This document shows, piece after piece, positions 8,838-16,858 of a stretch of 64,000 nucleotides of DNA. Location: positions 868,001-932,000 of the forward strand of contig NZ_JPLZ01000006.1 in NCBI RefSeq assembly GCF_000735135.1, in the 5' to 3' direction. Every line of letters begins with the position of its first letter. The first letter of the stretch is position 1. The notes under the pieces are model-generated. The model saw only the letters and a list, made by a program, of their open reading frames with translations, made no database searches and was not told the DNA's origin. This DNA is from Chryseobacterium sp. FH1 (GTDB lineage Bacteria > Bacteroidota > Bacteroidia > Flavobacteriales > Weeksellaceae). The position numbers and the translations under genes are program-made.

Positions 8838-10055
8838 CTACCGGGTCGGAATCATCTTCTTCACCACAATATAAATCAAAACCGCCGACAACGCCAACAC
8901 ACCAAACGACCCAATCCACAAACTGTCAAACCCAAATTGACTCACCACATAAGTTCCCAGAAACGGCGTGAAGATAAACGAGAAAGAAAATGCAATTCCA
9001 TTCAGTCCCATATACGCACCTTTGTTTCCCCGCTCAGCGCGCAAAGCCGTCACAGTGGACATAAACGGAAGCACCCAAATCTCCGCAACAGATAATATCG
9101 TCATCGAAAGTAAGAGCAACGCAACATTACTTCCCAAAAGCAAAATCAAATACGATAATCCAGCCATTACAATCCCAATGAAAAGAATTTGAGGAATCCT
9201 CAAAGTGCGTTCTGCAATACTTACCAAAGGCATTTCGAGCAATACAATGATAAACCCACTGTAACCCAAAACAAATCCAATCGTACTTTGGCTCAGCTTC
9301 GCAACGTCTTTATAAAACAATGGAATCGTATTAAAAAACTGAAAGAAACAAACCGCAAAGACAGCACACAAAATACTATAAATCAAAAACGGAAAATCTT
9401 TGTAAGGCGATTTCGTGGCGACGTTCTCAACCTTTTTTTCTGGTTCCAATCTTTTTTTCTCCCGGAAGATTTGATTTCTCTTTCGGAAAAATACAACGTA
9501 AATAATGCCTGCAACCAAAGCGCCGATTGCATTTACCACAAACAAAAAATTATAAGAAATCCCAGACAATATTCCACCCAAAGCTGGTCCAATCGAGAAT
9601 CCAAGATTGATGGCCATTCGGTTCAATGAAAAGGCTTTGGTCAGATTTTCAGGTCGTGCATATTTCGTAATCGCTACAGAATTCGCAGGCCGGAATGTAT
9701 CGCTAATCGTACTTTGAAGGAAAATCAAAAACGCCATCATCTCAATGCTCGGAAAAAATGGAATAATGAGAAATATCGGCGCACTCAAAAACAAACTCCA
9801 ACATTGCACATAATATTCGCCAAATCTATCCGTCAAAAGTCCACCCAAATAAGAACCGAGCACAGAACCAATCCCATAAAAACTCAAAACGATTCCCGCA
9901 TTCTCCAAACTGAACTTCAAATGGTCTGTCATATAAACACCCAAAAATGGCAAAACCATCGAACCAGAACGGTTGATGAGCATAACAATGGACAACATCC
10001 AAGCTTCCCTGGAAAGTCCTTTGAAAGTTTTGATATAAGAATTGAAAAGTTTCAT
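8838..10055 (-). CDS. MFS transporter
   Basis: A 405-residue inner-membrane protein with twelve predicted helices and a central cytoplasmic loop rich in Lys and Glu (RKRNQIFREKKRLEPEKK). Between helices 2 and 3 the segment GGLLTDRFGEYYVQ matches the signature loop of the major facilitator superfamily. Drug or metabolite export is typical for proteins of this length and pattern, but the substrate is not predictable. It is preceded on the same strand by a strong terminator after the HtrA-type protease gene, so it probably has its own promoter. Confidence 0.85.
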   Translation of the reverse strand: MKLFNSYIKTFKGLSREAWMLSIVMLINRSGSMVLPFLGVYMTDHLKFSLENAGIVLSFYGIGSVLGSYLGGLLTDRFGEYYVQCWSLFLSAPIFLIIPFFPSIEMMAFLIFLQSTISDTFRPANSVAITKYARPENLTKAFSLNRMAINLGFSIGPALGGILSGISYNFLFVVNAIGALVAGIIYVVFFRKRNQIFREKKRLEPEKKVENVATKSPYKDFPFLIYSILCAVFAVCFFQFFNTIPLFYKDVAKLSQSTIGFVLGYSGFIIVLLEMPLVSIAERTLRIPQILFIGIVMAGLSYLILLLGSNVALLLLSMTILSVAEIWVLPFMSTVTALRAERGNKGAYMGLNGIAFSFSFIFTPFLGTYVVSQFGFDSLWIGSFGVLALSAVLIYIVVKKMIPTR

Positions 10056-10088
10056 TTTGATTTTCGAACCGCAAATTTACCCAAAAAA

Positions 10089-10115
10089 GAAAGCCATCCG
10101 TAAAGAATGGCTTTC
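10089..10115 (-). terminator. Rho-independent terminator after the HtrA-type protease gene
   Basis: GAAAGCCAT and ATGGCTTTC form a 9-bp stem around CCGTAAAGA. On the minus strand the stem is followed by a T-rich run, TTTTTTGG. It lies 38 bases past the protease stop codon. Confidence 0.8.
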
Positions 10116-10153
10116 AAAATTTATCATTTAGTATTGAAGTCTAATTTCTAGTC

Positions 10154-11683
10154 TTATTGTAATTTAAATCCTCTCGTTGTGATTCTTCCGTAGCTGTCCA
10201 CGTATTTCACTTGAACGTTTCCTTTGTAGCCGTTTAGGATTTTTTCGACATCTTTTTGAGAATTGACAGGTTTTCCGTTGATTTCCATCACGATGTAATT
10301 GTCCACCACACCAATTTTGTCCATCTCACTTCCTTCGATAACGTTTTTCGTAATCACGCCACTTTCCAGACCGTAATCGGTTTTCACTCTTTCGCTTAGA
10401 GGTTCAAACTCAGATCCGATTTTCTCGGTCACAGTCAAATCTTCTTTGCTTCTAGATGATGTTCCGCCCTTCAGGTCTTTAAGCGTAACATTAATATTAT
10501 TGGTCTTACCATTTCTAGTGTAAGTTACCGCTACTTTATCGCCAGGTCTTCTGCTTCCAATGGCAAGAGAAAGATCGGAGAATCCGGAAATATCAGTATT
10601 GTCAATTTTTGTGATGATGTCGCCAACTTGAATTCCAGCATCCTCTGCACCGCTTTTTTTCGTGATTTCCGTTACATAGATTCCGTCGCCGGCTTTCAAA
10701 TTTTTCTTTTCTCTTTGGTTGTAGGCCGCCACTTGCATTTCATTAGACAAATCTAAACTTCCAACACCCAAGAAACCTCGCTGTACCAAACCAAATTTCT
10801 TGATGTCTTCAACGATTTTTCTCGCAAGATTCGAAGGCACTGCAAATCCATAACCTTCGTAATATCCAGTTTTAGACTGGATAGCTGTATTGATTCCAAT
10901 CAAATCACCATTCACGTTCACCAACGCTCCACCACTATTTCCAGGGTTGATCGCTGCATCCGTTTGGATGAAACTTTCGATCGGTGTTCTGGATTGCTGA
11001 CTAAGAATATCGATGCTTCTTCCTTTCGCAGAGATAATTCCCGCCGTTACAGTAGAGTTAAGTCCAAGTGGATTTCCGACCGCCAAAACCCATTGTCCAA
11101 CTTCTGTCAAATCAGAGTTTGCGAAATTAAGATAAGGCAAACCTTTCTCTTCGATTTTCAAAAGGGCAATATCTGTGTTTGGATCTGTACCAATCAGGTT
11201 TGCGATGTAGGTTTTTTTATTGCTAAGAACCACTTCCAATTTATTGGCACCTGCGATCACGTGGTTGTTTGAGATGATGTATCCGTCTGGGGAAATGATG
11301 ACGCCAGATCCCATTCCGGAAGGCATGTTTTTAGGTGTTTGTCTTTGCTGAGGTCTTTGCTGATTGCCACCTTGTGGACCAAAGAAAAAATCGAACATAT
11401 CTGTTTCCGGCATTCTTTGGGAAGCCGCGCGGTCTTGGTAATTTTTGATTGTGACAACAGCCGGAACCGTTGTTTTGGAAGCTTTGACGAAATCATCTCC
11501 AACCGTAGAACCCATTCCTACGAAAGCTGATTTTTTGGAAGCTGTTGTGAAATATGAGAAATCCTCACTATTGTTGTTTGAGCTAAGATATTGACTTGCT
11601 CCGAAAACCGTAGCTCCGGAGATAACGCCGGTCAATGCAAAAGGCATTAGTTTTTTTAAAGTATTCTTCATCTTAATATTCAT
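10154..11683 (-). CDS. HtrA/DegP-family periplasmic serine protease
   Basis: A Do-like protease and chaperone for misfolded envelope proteins. The N-terminal membrane segment or signal is LMPFALTGVISGATVFGASQYL. The trypsin-like domain shows the triad as His in ISNNHVIAG, Asp in PNTDIALLKI and Ser in NPGNSGGALVN. Two PDZ domains follow (the first around RGFLGVGSLDLSNEM to GDIITKIDNTDIS; the second around GVITKNVIEGSEMDKIG to the end). A longer frame opens at 11710, but the ATG at 11681-11683, preceded by AAAAAAGAA, gives 509 residues and a normal signal; an ATG at 11671 is also possible. A glutamine-rich insert (QQRPQQRQTP) precedes the catalytic domain. Confidence 0.93.
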   Translation of the reverse strand: MNIKMKNTLKKLMPFALTGVISGATVFGASQYLSSNNNSEDFSYFTTASKKSAFVGMGSTVGDDFVKASKTTVPAVVTIKNYQDRAASQRMPETDMFDFFFGPQGGNQQRPQQRQTPKNMPSGMGSGVIISPDGYIISNNHVIAGANKLEVVLSNKKTYIANLIGTDPNTDIALLKIEEKGLPYLNFANSDLTEVGQWVLAVGNPLGLNSTVTAGIISAKGRSIDILSQQSRTPIESFIQTDAAINPGNSGGALVNVNGDLIGINTAIQSKTGYYEGYGFAVPSNLARKIVEDIKKFGLVQRGFLGVGSLDLSNEMQVAAYNQREKKNLKAGDGIYVTEITKKSGAEDAGIQVGDIITKIDNTDISGFSDLSLAIGSRRPGDKVAVTYTRNGKTNNINVTLKDLKGGTSSRSKEDLTVTEKIGSEFEPLSERVKTDYGLESGVITKNVIEGSEMDKIGVVDNYIVMEINGKPVNSQKDVEKILNGYKGNVQVKYVDSYGRITTRGFKLQ

Positions 11684-11982
11684 TTCTTTTTTGAGATTAT
11701 TGATACACAAATTTAATGCTAAATTAGTATGAACTAAAAACTTAGTGTTACAGTTTTAACGAAGTTTAACCAATTTTAAAAATTCCTTAATAAATTCTCT
11801 TCTATTTTAAGTCAAATTGGCAGTTTTAACAATTGTGAACTTGTATTAAATTAGATTTAATATTAATTTATTTGTCAAAGTTTCCAAAAAATTTAGGTTT
11901 CAAATCTGAATTTTAAAACTTTAGAAATTCTTGAAATCCACTTTTGGCAGAACTTTTGTTTTTAAACTTGTAAATAAATTAT

Positions 11983-12306
11983 ATGAAAAATACGATAAAA
12001 ATTGCGTTGGGATTTGCTGCGGGAGGAGCTTTGATTTTACTTACTCAATTGAGAAAGAGAAAGAAAAATAAAAACGAAAAATTTACAGCACCAGACGGTC
12101 ACAGGTATATTAAAAATGAAATGTACAGAAATGCTGAAGGTGAGATTTTCAAAAATGGCAAAAAGCTGAATTTCGAAACGCCACAACATTTGACAGATGC
12201 GAACAACAAGATCGATTCTCGTATTAATCAAAACCTTAGCCCGAAAAATCAAAATCCTGTGAATAGAAATGTGACTTATCACAAAACAGGGACAAGACAC
12301 AGATAA
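11983..12306 (+). CDS. Small protein with N-terminal membrane helix
   Basis: A 107-residue protein with a hydrophobic helix right after the start (IKIALGFAAGGALILLTQL), followed by a basic stretch (RKRKKNKNEK) that would keep the C-terminus in the cytoplasm. The middle part has the repeat-like YIKNEMYRNAEGEIFKNGKKL, and the end is rich in Asn and Gln and probably disordered. I do not recognise a family. It is followed after 36 bases by another unknown gene on the same strand, so the two may form a small operon. Confidence 0.6.
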   Translation: MKNTIKIALGFAAGGALILLTQLRKRKKNKNEKFTAPDGHRYIKNEMYRNAEGEIFKNGKKLNFETPQHLTDANNKIDSRINQNLSPKNQNPVNRNVTYHKTGTRHR

Positions 12307-12342
12307 TAGTTCAGAAAATAATAATCACAAAAAAAATAAATT

Positions 12343-12822
12343 ATGGAATCAGAAAATATAGTTGAAAGACTCAACAAGTACGAGTACGACAATAGCAACG
12401 TTTACACAGGTTTTAGGTCTGTAGGAGAAGCCAGAAAATTTGCCGAAGATAGAAATGGAACTTTGGTGGAAGTGGGTTTCCTGGATGGAAATGATAATCC
12501 AGTCGAAGATTCTTCACAAAATCTGATCAACGAAAATAAATATTATAAAGCTTTTGCAGGACCAGATTACAAGATCTTACATTCTTCGGATGAAGGTTTT
12601 CAGGAAATGGCAGAGAAGCTGAAAGAAAGACAAAATGCTGTGACTGAGAAAAGTCCAGACGAAAAATATTTCTCTGATGCTGACTGGCAAATTGAAGAAG
12701 ATGCAGTAATCGTTCTTTTCAAAGGGGAAATAGAAAATGTAACATCTAGAGAAAGATCAAAATACTTGATGCATACGAAGGTTTACGAAGTCGCAGTAAG
12801 TGTTCCAAAATCATCAGATTAA
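12343..12822 (+). CDS. Hypothetical cytoplasmic protein
   Basis: A 159-residue acidic protein without a signal or membrane segment. It contains YRS-type aromatic motifs near the N-terminus (YTGFRSVGEARKFAEDRNG) and a C-terminal part with beta-strand character (DAVIVLFKGEIENVTSRERSKY). I do not recognise a family and assign no function. It lies just downstream of the small membrane-anchored protein and ends before a terminator hairpin at 12850, which closes the unit. Confidence 0.6.
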   Translation: MESENIVERLNKYEYDNSNVYTGFRSVGEARKFAEDRNGTLVEVGFLDGNDNPVEDSSQNLINENKYYKAFAGPDYKILHSSDEGFQEMAEKLKERQNAVTEKSPDEKYFSDADWQIEEDAVIVLFKGEIENVTSRERSKYLMHTKVYEVAVSVPKSSD

Positions 12823-12849
12823 AAATATTCAAATCACTATTTTATAAGG

Positions 12850-12880
12850 AAATCCGGATTCAATTCGGATTTTTTTTTGG
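12850..12880 (+). terminator. Rho-independent terminator
   Basis: AAATCCG and CGGATTT form the stem around GATTCAATT, followed by a run of T. It sits 28 bases after the unknown gene ending at 12822. Confidence 0.8.
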
Positions 12881-12918
12881 TTTAAAAACTGTTTAGATTT
12901 ACAATGTCAAGTTTTTTT

Positions 12919-13036
12919 TAACCACATAGACACATAGTTTTTGTAGAGATTTTAAGATAAATTAGTACGCCGTTTGGTCCTATTTTATCTTTTCTGAGGA
13001 CTTTATTGCGCTATTCTATGTGTCTATGTGGTTTAA
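12919..13036. repeat. Inverted repeat with ACCACATAGACACATAG arms
   Basis: The left arm (12919-12937) reads TTAACCACATAGACACATAG. The right arm (about 13016-13036) is its reverse complement, CTATGTGTCTATGTGGTT, matching over 18 bases. The arms are 78 bases apart. This accounts for most of the 307-base gap before mtaB. The sequence resembles intergenic repeats that I recall as common in flavobacterial genomes; no gene is present in it. Confidence 0.85.
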
Positions 13037-13089
13037 TTTTTTTTTAAAATAGGCTCTTAATAACTTAAGGATTTTGGACAAATTCTACA

Positions 13090-13122
13090 TTTGGAAGGAT
13101 TTGGATTTTATTAATAACTTTG
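13090..13122 (+). promoter_or_regulatory. Bacteroidota-type promoter for mtaB
   Basis: TTTG at 13090-13093 and TAACTTTG at 13115-13122, 21 bases apart, match the TTTG / TANNTTTG consensus. The mtaB start codon is only 8 bases beyond, so the leader must be very short. Confidence 0.7.
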
Positions 13123-13129
13123 CAGACTT

Positions 13130-14488
13130 ATGTCAAATGTAATTTCACAACCGAAAACCGTTGCGTTTCACACACTTGGATGCAAATTGAATTTTGCGGA
13201 AACTTCCACCATTGCCAGACAATTGACGGATGCTGGCTATCAGAAAGTCAATTTTGATGAGCCTGCAAAAGTTTATATTATCAACACGTGTTCTGTGACA
13301 GAAAATGCAGATAAGGAATGCAAACTCCACGTGAAGCGTGCTGCGAAAGCCAATCCCGATGGATTGGTCGCAATCATCGGCTGTTATGCACAATTGAAAC
13401 CGGAAGAGATTTCTGCGATTACTGGTGTCGATCTGGTTTTGGGAGCGAAGGAGAAATTCAATATTCTAAGTTATTTGGATGATTTGGAAAAGTCGGAAAG
13501 TCGTGCGGAAATCCATTCTTGTGAGATTGATGAAGCTGATTTTTTCGTCGGCTCATATTCGATTGGCGACAGAACGAGAGCTTTTCTTAAGGTTCAAGAC
13601 GGTTGCGATTACAAATGTACGTATTGCACGATTCCGCTGGCTAGAGGAATTTCACGCTCTGATACCATCGATAATGTGGTTGCGAATGCAAAAGAGATTG
13701 CTGGGAGAAATATCAAGGAAATCGTTTTGACCGGCGTTAATATCGGGGATTATGGAAAAGGCGAGTTTGGAAACAAGAAACACGAGCATACTTTTCTGGA
13801 TCTAATTTCTGAATTGGACAAAGTAGAAGGCATCGAGAGAATCAGAATCTCATCCATAGAACCAAATCTTCTCAAAGACGAAAGCATCGAGTTGGTTTCC
13901 AAGAGCAGAAGTTTTGTTCCCCATTTTCATATTCCGCTGCAGTCTGGAAGTGACGAATTGTTGAAAAAAATGAAACGCCGTTATCTCACGACTTTATATA
14001 AAAACAGAGTAGCAAAAATCCGGGAAGTAATGCCGGAAGCTGCGATTGGTGTCGATGTGATTGTTGGGTTTCCTGGAGAGACAGAAGAATTGTTTATGGA
14101 AACTTATAATTTCTTGAATGATTTGCCAATCAGTTATCTGCACGTCTTCACCTATTCTGAAAGAGAAAATACAGAAGCCGCAGAAATGATTGGCGCAGTT
14201 CCTATTCCTGAAAGAAAAAGACGAAACAAAATGCTGAGAATTCTTTCTGAGAAAAAGAAAATGGAATTCTACAGAAGTCAGTTAGGTAGAAAACTGAGCG
14301 TTCTTTGGGAGCACGAAAATAGAAATGGATTGATGTTTGGCTTCACAGAAAACTACGTAAGAGTTTCAAAAGCATTTGATGAAAAGTCTATCAACCAAAC
14401 AGAGTTTATTATCCTTGATAAGATCTTAGAAGACGGAAGCGTGTCTATCAAAGAAAATCAGTTTGAAGATTTCCTAGCCAAGATTTAA
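13130..14488 (+). CDS. mtaB: tRNA t6A37 methylthiotransferase MtaB
   Basis: A radical-SAM enzyme that adds a methylthio group to N6-threonylcarbamoyladenosine at position 37 of tRNAs reading ANN codons. The N-terminal UPF0004 domain has its three cluster-binding Cys in HTLGCKLNFAE, NTCSVTENA and IIGCYAQL. The radical-SAM CxxxCxxC motif is in CDYKCTYCTIPLARG (about residues 160-175). The HTLGCKLN start and the overall length of 452 separate it from MiaB and RimO. It has its own promoter and is closed by a bidirectional terminator shared with the convergent FKBP-like gene. Confidence 0.93.
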   Translation: MSNVISQPKTVAFHTLGCKLNFAETSTIARQLTDAGYQKVNFDEPAKVYIINTCSVTENADKECKLHVKRAAKANPDGLVAIIGCYAQLKPEEISAITGVDLVLGAKEKFNILSYLDDLEKSESRAEIHSCEIDEADFFVGSYSIGDRTRAFLKVQDGCDYKCTYCTIPLARGISRSDTIDNVVANAKEIAGRNIKEIVLTGVNIGDYGKGEFGNKKHEHTFLDLISELDKVEGIERIRISSIEPNLLKDESIELVSKSRSFVPHFHIPLQSGSDELLKKMKRRYLTTLYKNRVAKIREVMPEAAIGVDVIVGFPGETEELFMETYNFLNDLPISYLHVFTYSERENTEAAEMIGAVPIPERKRRNKMLRILSEKKKMEFYRSQLGRKLSVLWEHENRNGLMFGFTENYVRVSKAFDEKSINQTEFIILDKILEDGSVSIKENQFEDFLAKI

Positions 14489-14510
14489 AATTATAAAATT
14501 TATAAAAAAA

Positions 14511-14536
14511 AGCGGCATATTGGAAAATATGCCGCT
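14511..14536. terminator. Bidirectional terminator between mtaB and the FKBP-like gene
   Basis: AGCGGCATATT and AATATGCCGCT form an 11-bp perfect stem with a GGAA loop. A-rich sequence lies to the left and T-rich to the right, so it can serve both converging genes. Confidence 0.85.
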
Positions 14537-14557
14537 GTTGTATTTTAATAATGAGGA

Positions 14558-15292
14558 TTAATCTTCAGTAGAAAGTCTTGTTTTTGCATCGTATAGCTGA
14601 AAGTTGAATACAAAGCTTCTATTGTTGTAAGATGCACCATAAACATTGTTATCTCTCGCATAAGCTGCTCTAGAAGGAACAATTATGATACCTTGCATGT
14701 TGTAATTAGCAGAAGCGTCAAGTTCAAAAGATTTAAAATATTTCAGACCTTCTTGGAATCCTTCGATTTCAAAGAAATCTCTACCGTAAGTGGTGCCATT
14801 ATCTTTGTTGTACTTTGCGATCACAGAGTTTTTCATATAAAAATATCCAGGATCAATGGTTGGATTTCCTGACGCAACACTATTGCTAAAAGTGTTCTCA
14901 CTTCCAAAAATAATTTTATCATCTACCTTTGTTGATATGTAAGTTTTTACAACTTGCATCAAGGTAAGAACATCACTTGCATTAGCAATCTCTTTTCCTG
15001 GATCTGGTTGAGCATTGGGAATTACAATATATATCACACCAGATGGAAGTGTTTTATAATCATAATCTATCAGTTTTTTCTCATTATCATCTGTATCAGT
15101 AGTCGTACTGAAAGGCGTGATTACACCTCTGCTATTGATATAATTTTTGGTAAGAAAGTCCTTGGCGGCAGCATCATCATAGGTGTTTTGTTCCTCTACG
15201 GTCAAGACTACAGTTTCCACTTCATCATCATCCTTCTTACACCCTTGCAGTACAACGACAGACAGAGCAATTCCTAAAAGTATTTTCTTCAT
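14558..15292 (-). CDS. Lipoprotein with FKBP-type peptidyl-prolyl isomerase-like domain
   Basis: A 244-residue lipoprotein; the lipobox is VVLQGC with Cys at about residue 18, followed by the acidic KKDDDEVE stretch. The C-terminal part shows the FKBP pattern: GFQEGLKYFKSFELDASANY, then GIIIVPSRAAYARDN and the terminal strand SFVFNFQLYDAKTR. The usual tyrosine- and tryptophan-containing active site appears degenerate, so isomerase activity is doubtful. In flavobacteria such lipoproteins include GldI-like gliding accessory proteins, but this one is not adjacent to gld genes and that role is not supported here. Confidence 0.7.
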   Translation of the reverse strand: MKKILLGIALSVVVLQGCKKDDDEVETVVLTVEEQNTYDDAAAKDFLTKNYINSRGVITPFSTTTDTDDNEKKLIDYDYKTLPSGVIYIVIPNAQPDPGKEIANASDVLTLMQVVKTYISTKVDDKIIFGSENTFSNSVASGNPTIDPGYFYMKNSVIAKYNKDNGTTYGRDFFEIEGFQEGLKYFKSFELDASANYNMQGIIIVPSRAAYARDNNVYGASYNNRSFVFNFQLYDAKTRLSTED

Positions 15293-15351
15293 TTTTTTAT
15301 TTTAATCTTAAATTGCGATTAATTTTTAACGTGACAAAAGTATAAAAAATT

Positions 15352-15786
15352 ATGAGAATAGATAAATTTTTATGGAGTGTAAGATTTTATAAGACAAGAA
15401 CTATCGCTACAGAAGAGATCAAAAAGAACAGAGTGGCCATTGGTGAGAATGTGGTAAAATCCTCCAAAGAGGTGAAAGCTGGAGATATCATCAAGATCAG
15501 AAAAAATCAAATTGATTATAAAATAAAAGTTCTGGACATCCCGAAAAGTAGAGTAGGAGCCAAACTCGTCGTCCTGTACGTGGTGGATATGACGGAGAAA
15601 GACCAGTACGAAATCTTGAGAATGAGAAAAGAATCCCAAGATTATTACAGACACAAAGGCATTGGAAGACCTACCAAAAAAGACCGTCGGGATATGGACG
15701 ATTATGTAGATGATGGCTCTTTGGAAGATATGGAAAATGATGATTGGGATGCTTTTTTCAAAGAAAATAAAGAGTCTGAAGATTAG
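15352..15786 (+). CDS. S4-domain RNA-binding protein (Hsp15/HslR-like)
   Basis: A 144-residue protein whose first 60 residues are an S4 RNA-binding domain: MRIDKFLWSVRFYKTRT, then KNRVAIGENVVKSSKEVKAGD and a short beta strand. The Hsp15/HslR family recognises stalled 50S subunits that still carry a nascent chain. The C-terminus is highly acidic (DDYVDDGSLEDMENDDWD) and probably disordered. The stop codon overlaps the aroK stop region on the opposite strand by four bases, so the two genes converge tightly. Confidence 0.85.
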   Translation: MRIDKFLWSVRFYKTRTIATEEIKKNRVAIGENVVKSSKEVKAGDIIKIRKNQIDYKIKVLDIPKSRVGAKLVVLYVVDMTEKDQYEILRMRKESQDYYRHKGIGRPTKKDRRDMDDYVDDGSLEDMENDDWDAFFKENKESED

Positions 15787-16298
15787 ATTTCAAGCTTTTT
15801 TATGATTTCATCTGATATTTCGATGGCGTTTTTAGAATCTGTATCTATGGTCAAGTGTGCTTTGGAATAAAAGGGGTTTCTCTCGAAAAGATGTTTTGCA
15901 ATGAATTCCGGAATATCAGAATCTTCCAGCTTTGCAATCAGAGGACGTGTGTTTTTTTGCAAAAGGACACGATTCGTGAGTGTGTTTACAGAAGCTCTTA
16001 GGAAAATACTTGTTGATTTTTGATTGATGATTTCCATATTGTCATAGTAAACGGGAGTTCCACCGCCAAGACTTAGAATAAGGTTTTCATCAGAGTTTAA
16101 TAATTCTTCTAAAATTCTTTTTTCCTCCTTTCGAAAATAGATTTCGCCCTTCTTTTCGAAGATTTCTGGAATTGTTTGTCGATGTTCGTCAGAAATTTGC
16201 TGGTCGAGGTCAATTAATTTGAAATTTATTTTTTTGCTCAAGTTTTTGGAAATGTGAGATTTACCACTGCCCATATAGCCTAAGAGGGAAATTATCAT
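15783..16298 (-). CDS. aroK: Shikimate kinase
   Basis: A 171-residue cytoplasmic kinase that phosphorylates shikimate at the 3-hydroxyl in aromatic amino acid synthesis. The Walker A loop is GYMGSGKS near the start. The shikimate-binding DLDQQI motif follows at about residue 32, and the GGGTPVYY motif at about residue 79. The lid region has RPL (NTRPLIAKL). Length is normal for the family. No other aro gene is present in the window. The divergent spacer toward the tRNA cluster carries the tRNA promoter on the other strand. Confidence 0.93.
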   Translation of the reverse strand: MIISLLGYMGSGKSHISKNLSKKINFKLIDLDQQISDEHRQTIPEIFEKKGEIYFRKEEKRILEELLNSDENLILSLGGGTPVYYDNMEIINQKSTSIFLRASVNTLTNRVLLQKNTRPLIAKLEDSDIPEFIAKHLFERNPFYSKAHLTIDTDSKNAIEISDEIIKKLEI

Positions 16299-16329
16299 AA
16301 TTTTATTTTAAACAAAGTTCGAAAAAAAT

Positions 16330-16359
16330 TTTGAGATTTTAAAAAAACGCCTATCTTTG
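16330..16359 (+). promoter_or_regulatory. Promoter of the tRNA Lys-Leu-Lys cluster
   Basis: TTTG at 16330-16333 and TATCTTTG at 16352-16359, 18 bases apart, fit the Bacteroidota housekeeping consensus. The first tRNA begins 46 bases beyond. Confidence 0.7.
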
Positions 16360-16404
16360 CACCACTTTAAAACGAAATAGTAATATTGAGATTTAGATGT
16401 GGCC

Positions 16405-16477
16405 GACTCGGTAGCTCAGCTGGTAGAGCAATACACTTTTAATGTATGGGTCCTGGGTTCGAATCCCAGCCGGGTCA
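16405..16477 (+). tRNA. tRNA-Lys(TTT), copy 1
   Basis: A 73-base cloverleaf: acceptor GACTCGG pairs with CCGGGTC, the D arm is GCTCAGCTGGTAGAGC, the anticodon loop reads TTT (CTTTTAA context) and the T arm has GGTTCGAATCC. CCA is not encoded. The gene is identical to the copy at 16683. Confidence 0.97.
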
Positions 16478-16485
16478 CAAAGCAA

Positions 16486-16512
16486 AAATCCGTAGCGATA
16501 CGGTTTTTTTTT
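16486..16512 (+). terminator. Hairpin with T-tract between tRNA-Lys and tRNA-Leu
   Basis: CCGTA-GCGA-TACGG followed by nine T. It lies only 9 bases past the tRNA-Lys and runs into the tRNA-Leu, so it is either a processing structure or a partial terminator. Confidence 0.6.
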
Positions 16513-16595
16513 GCCTGCGTGGTGAAATTGGTAGACACGCCATCTTGAGGGGGTGGTTTCCTAAGGATGTGCTGGTTCGAGTCCAGTCGCAGGCA
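16513..16595 (+). tRNA. tRNA-Leu(GAG)
   Basis: An 83-base class II tRNA: acceptor GCCTGCG pairs with CGCAGGC, the anticodon stem CCATC/GGTGG encloses TTGAGGG with anticodon GAG, and there is a long variable arm. CCA is not encoded. Confidence 0.96.
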
Positions 16596-16682
16596 CTGCA
16601 AAAATAATCGATAAAAGATAGTCGATAATTGATATGTTTTACAATCATTTATCTCCCATCAATTATCATTCATCAAATGACC

Positions 16683-16755
16683 GACTCGGTAGCTCAGCTG
16701 GTAGAGCAATACACTTTTAATGTATGGGTCCTGGGTTCGAATCCCAGCCGGGTCA
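16683..16755 (+). tRNA. tRNA-Lys(TTT), copy 2
   Basis: Identical over all 73 bases to the tRNA-Lys at 16405, including two extra C before it and the bases just after it. This gives a direct repeat of about 77 bases around the tRNA-Leu. Confidence 0.97.
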
Positions 16756-16805
16756 CAATTTACGCAAGTAAATTTTTTTCATATTAATATTTTGTGATTT
16801 GGTGT

Positions 16806-16840
16806 AAGAAACTTCTTGAATAAAGAAGTTTCTTTTTTTT
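16806..16840 (+). terminator. Terminator of the tRNA cluster
   Basis: AAGAAACTTCTT and AAGAAGTTTCTT form a long stem with a short AT loop, followed by a run of T. It also faces the convergent panC gene. Confidence 0.8.
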
Positions 16841-16858
16841 TGCCCAAATCTTAAATGA

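Noticed and set aside
16416-16601. 61-codon minus-strand frame across the tRNA cluster (contains RLGFEPRTHTLKV)
   Set aside because: It is antisense to tRNA-Lys and tRNA-Leu; this is a well-known annotation artefact of tRNA genes.
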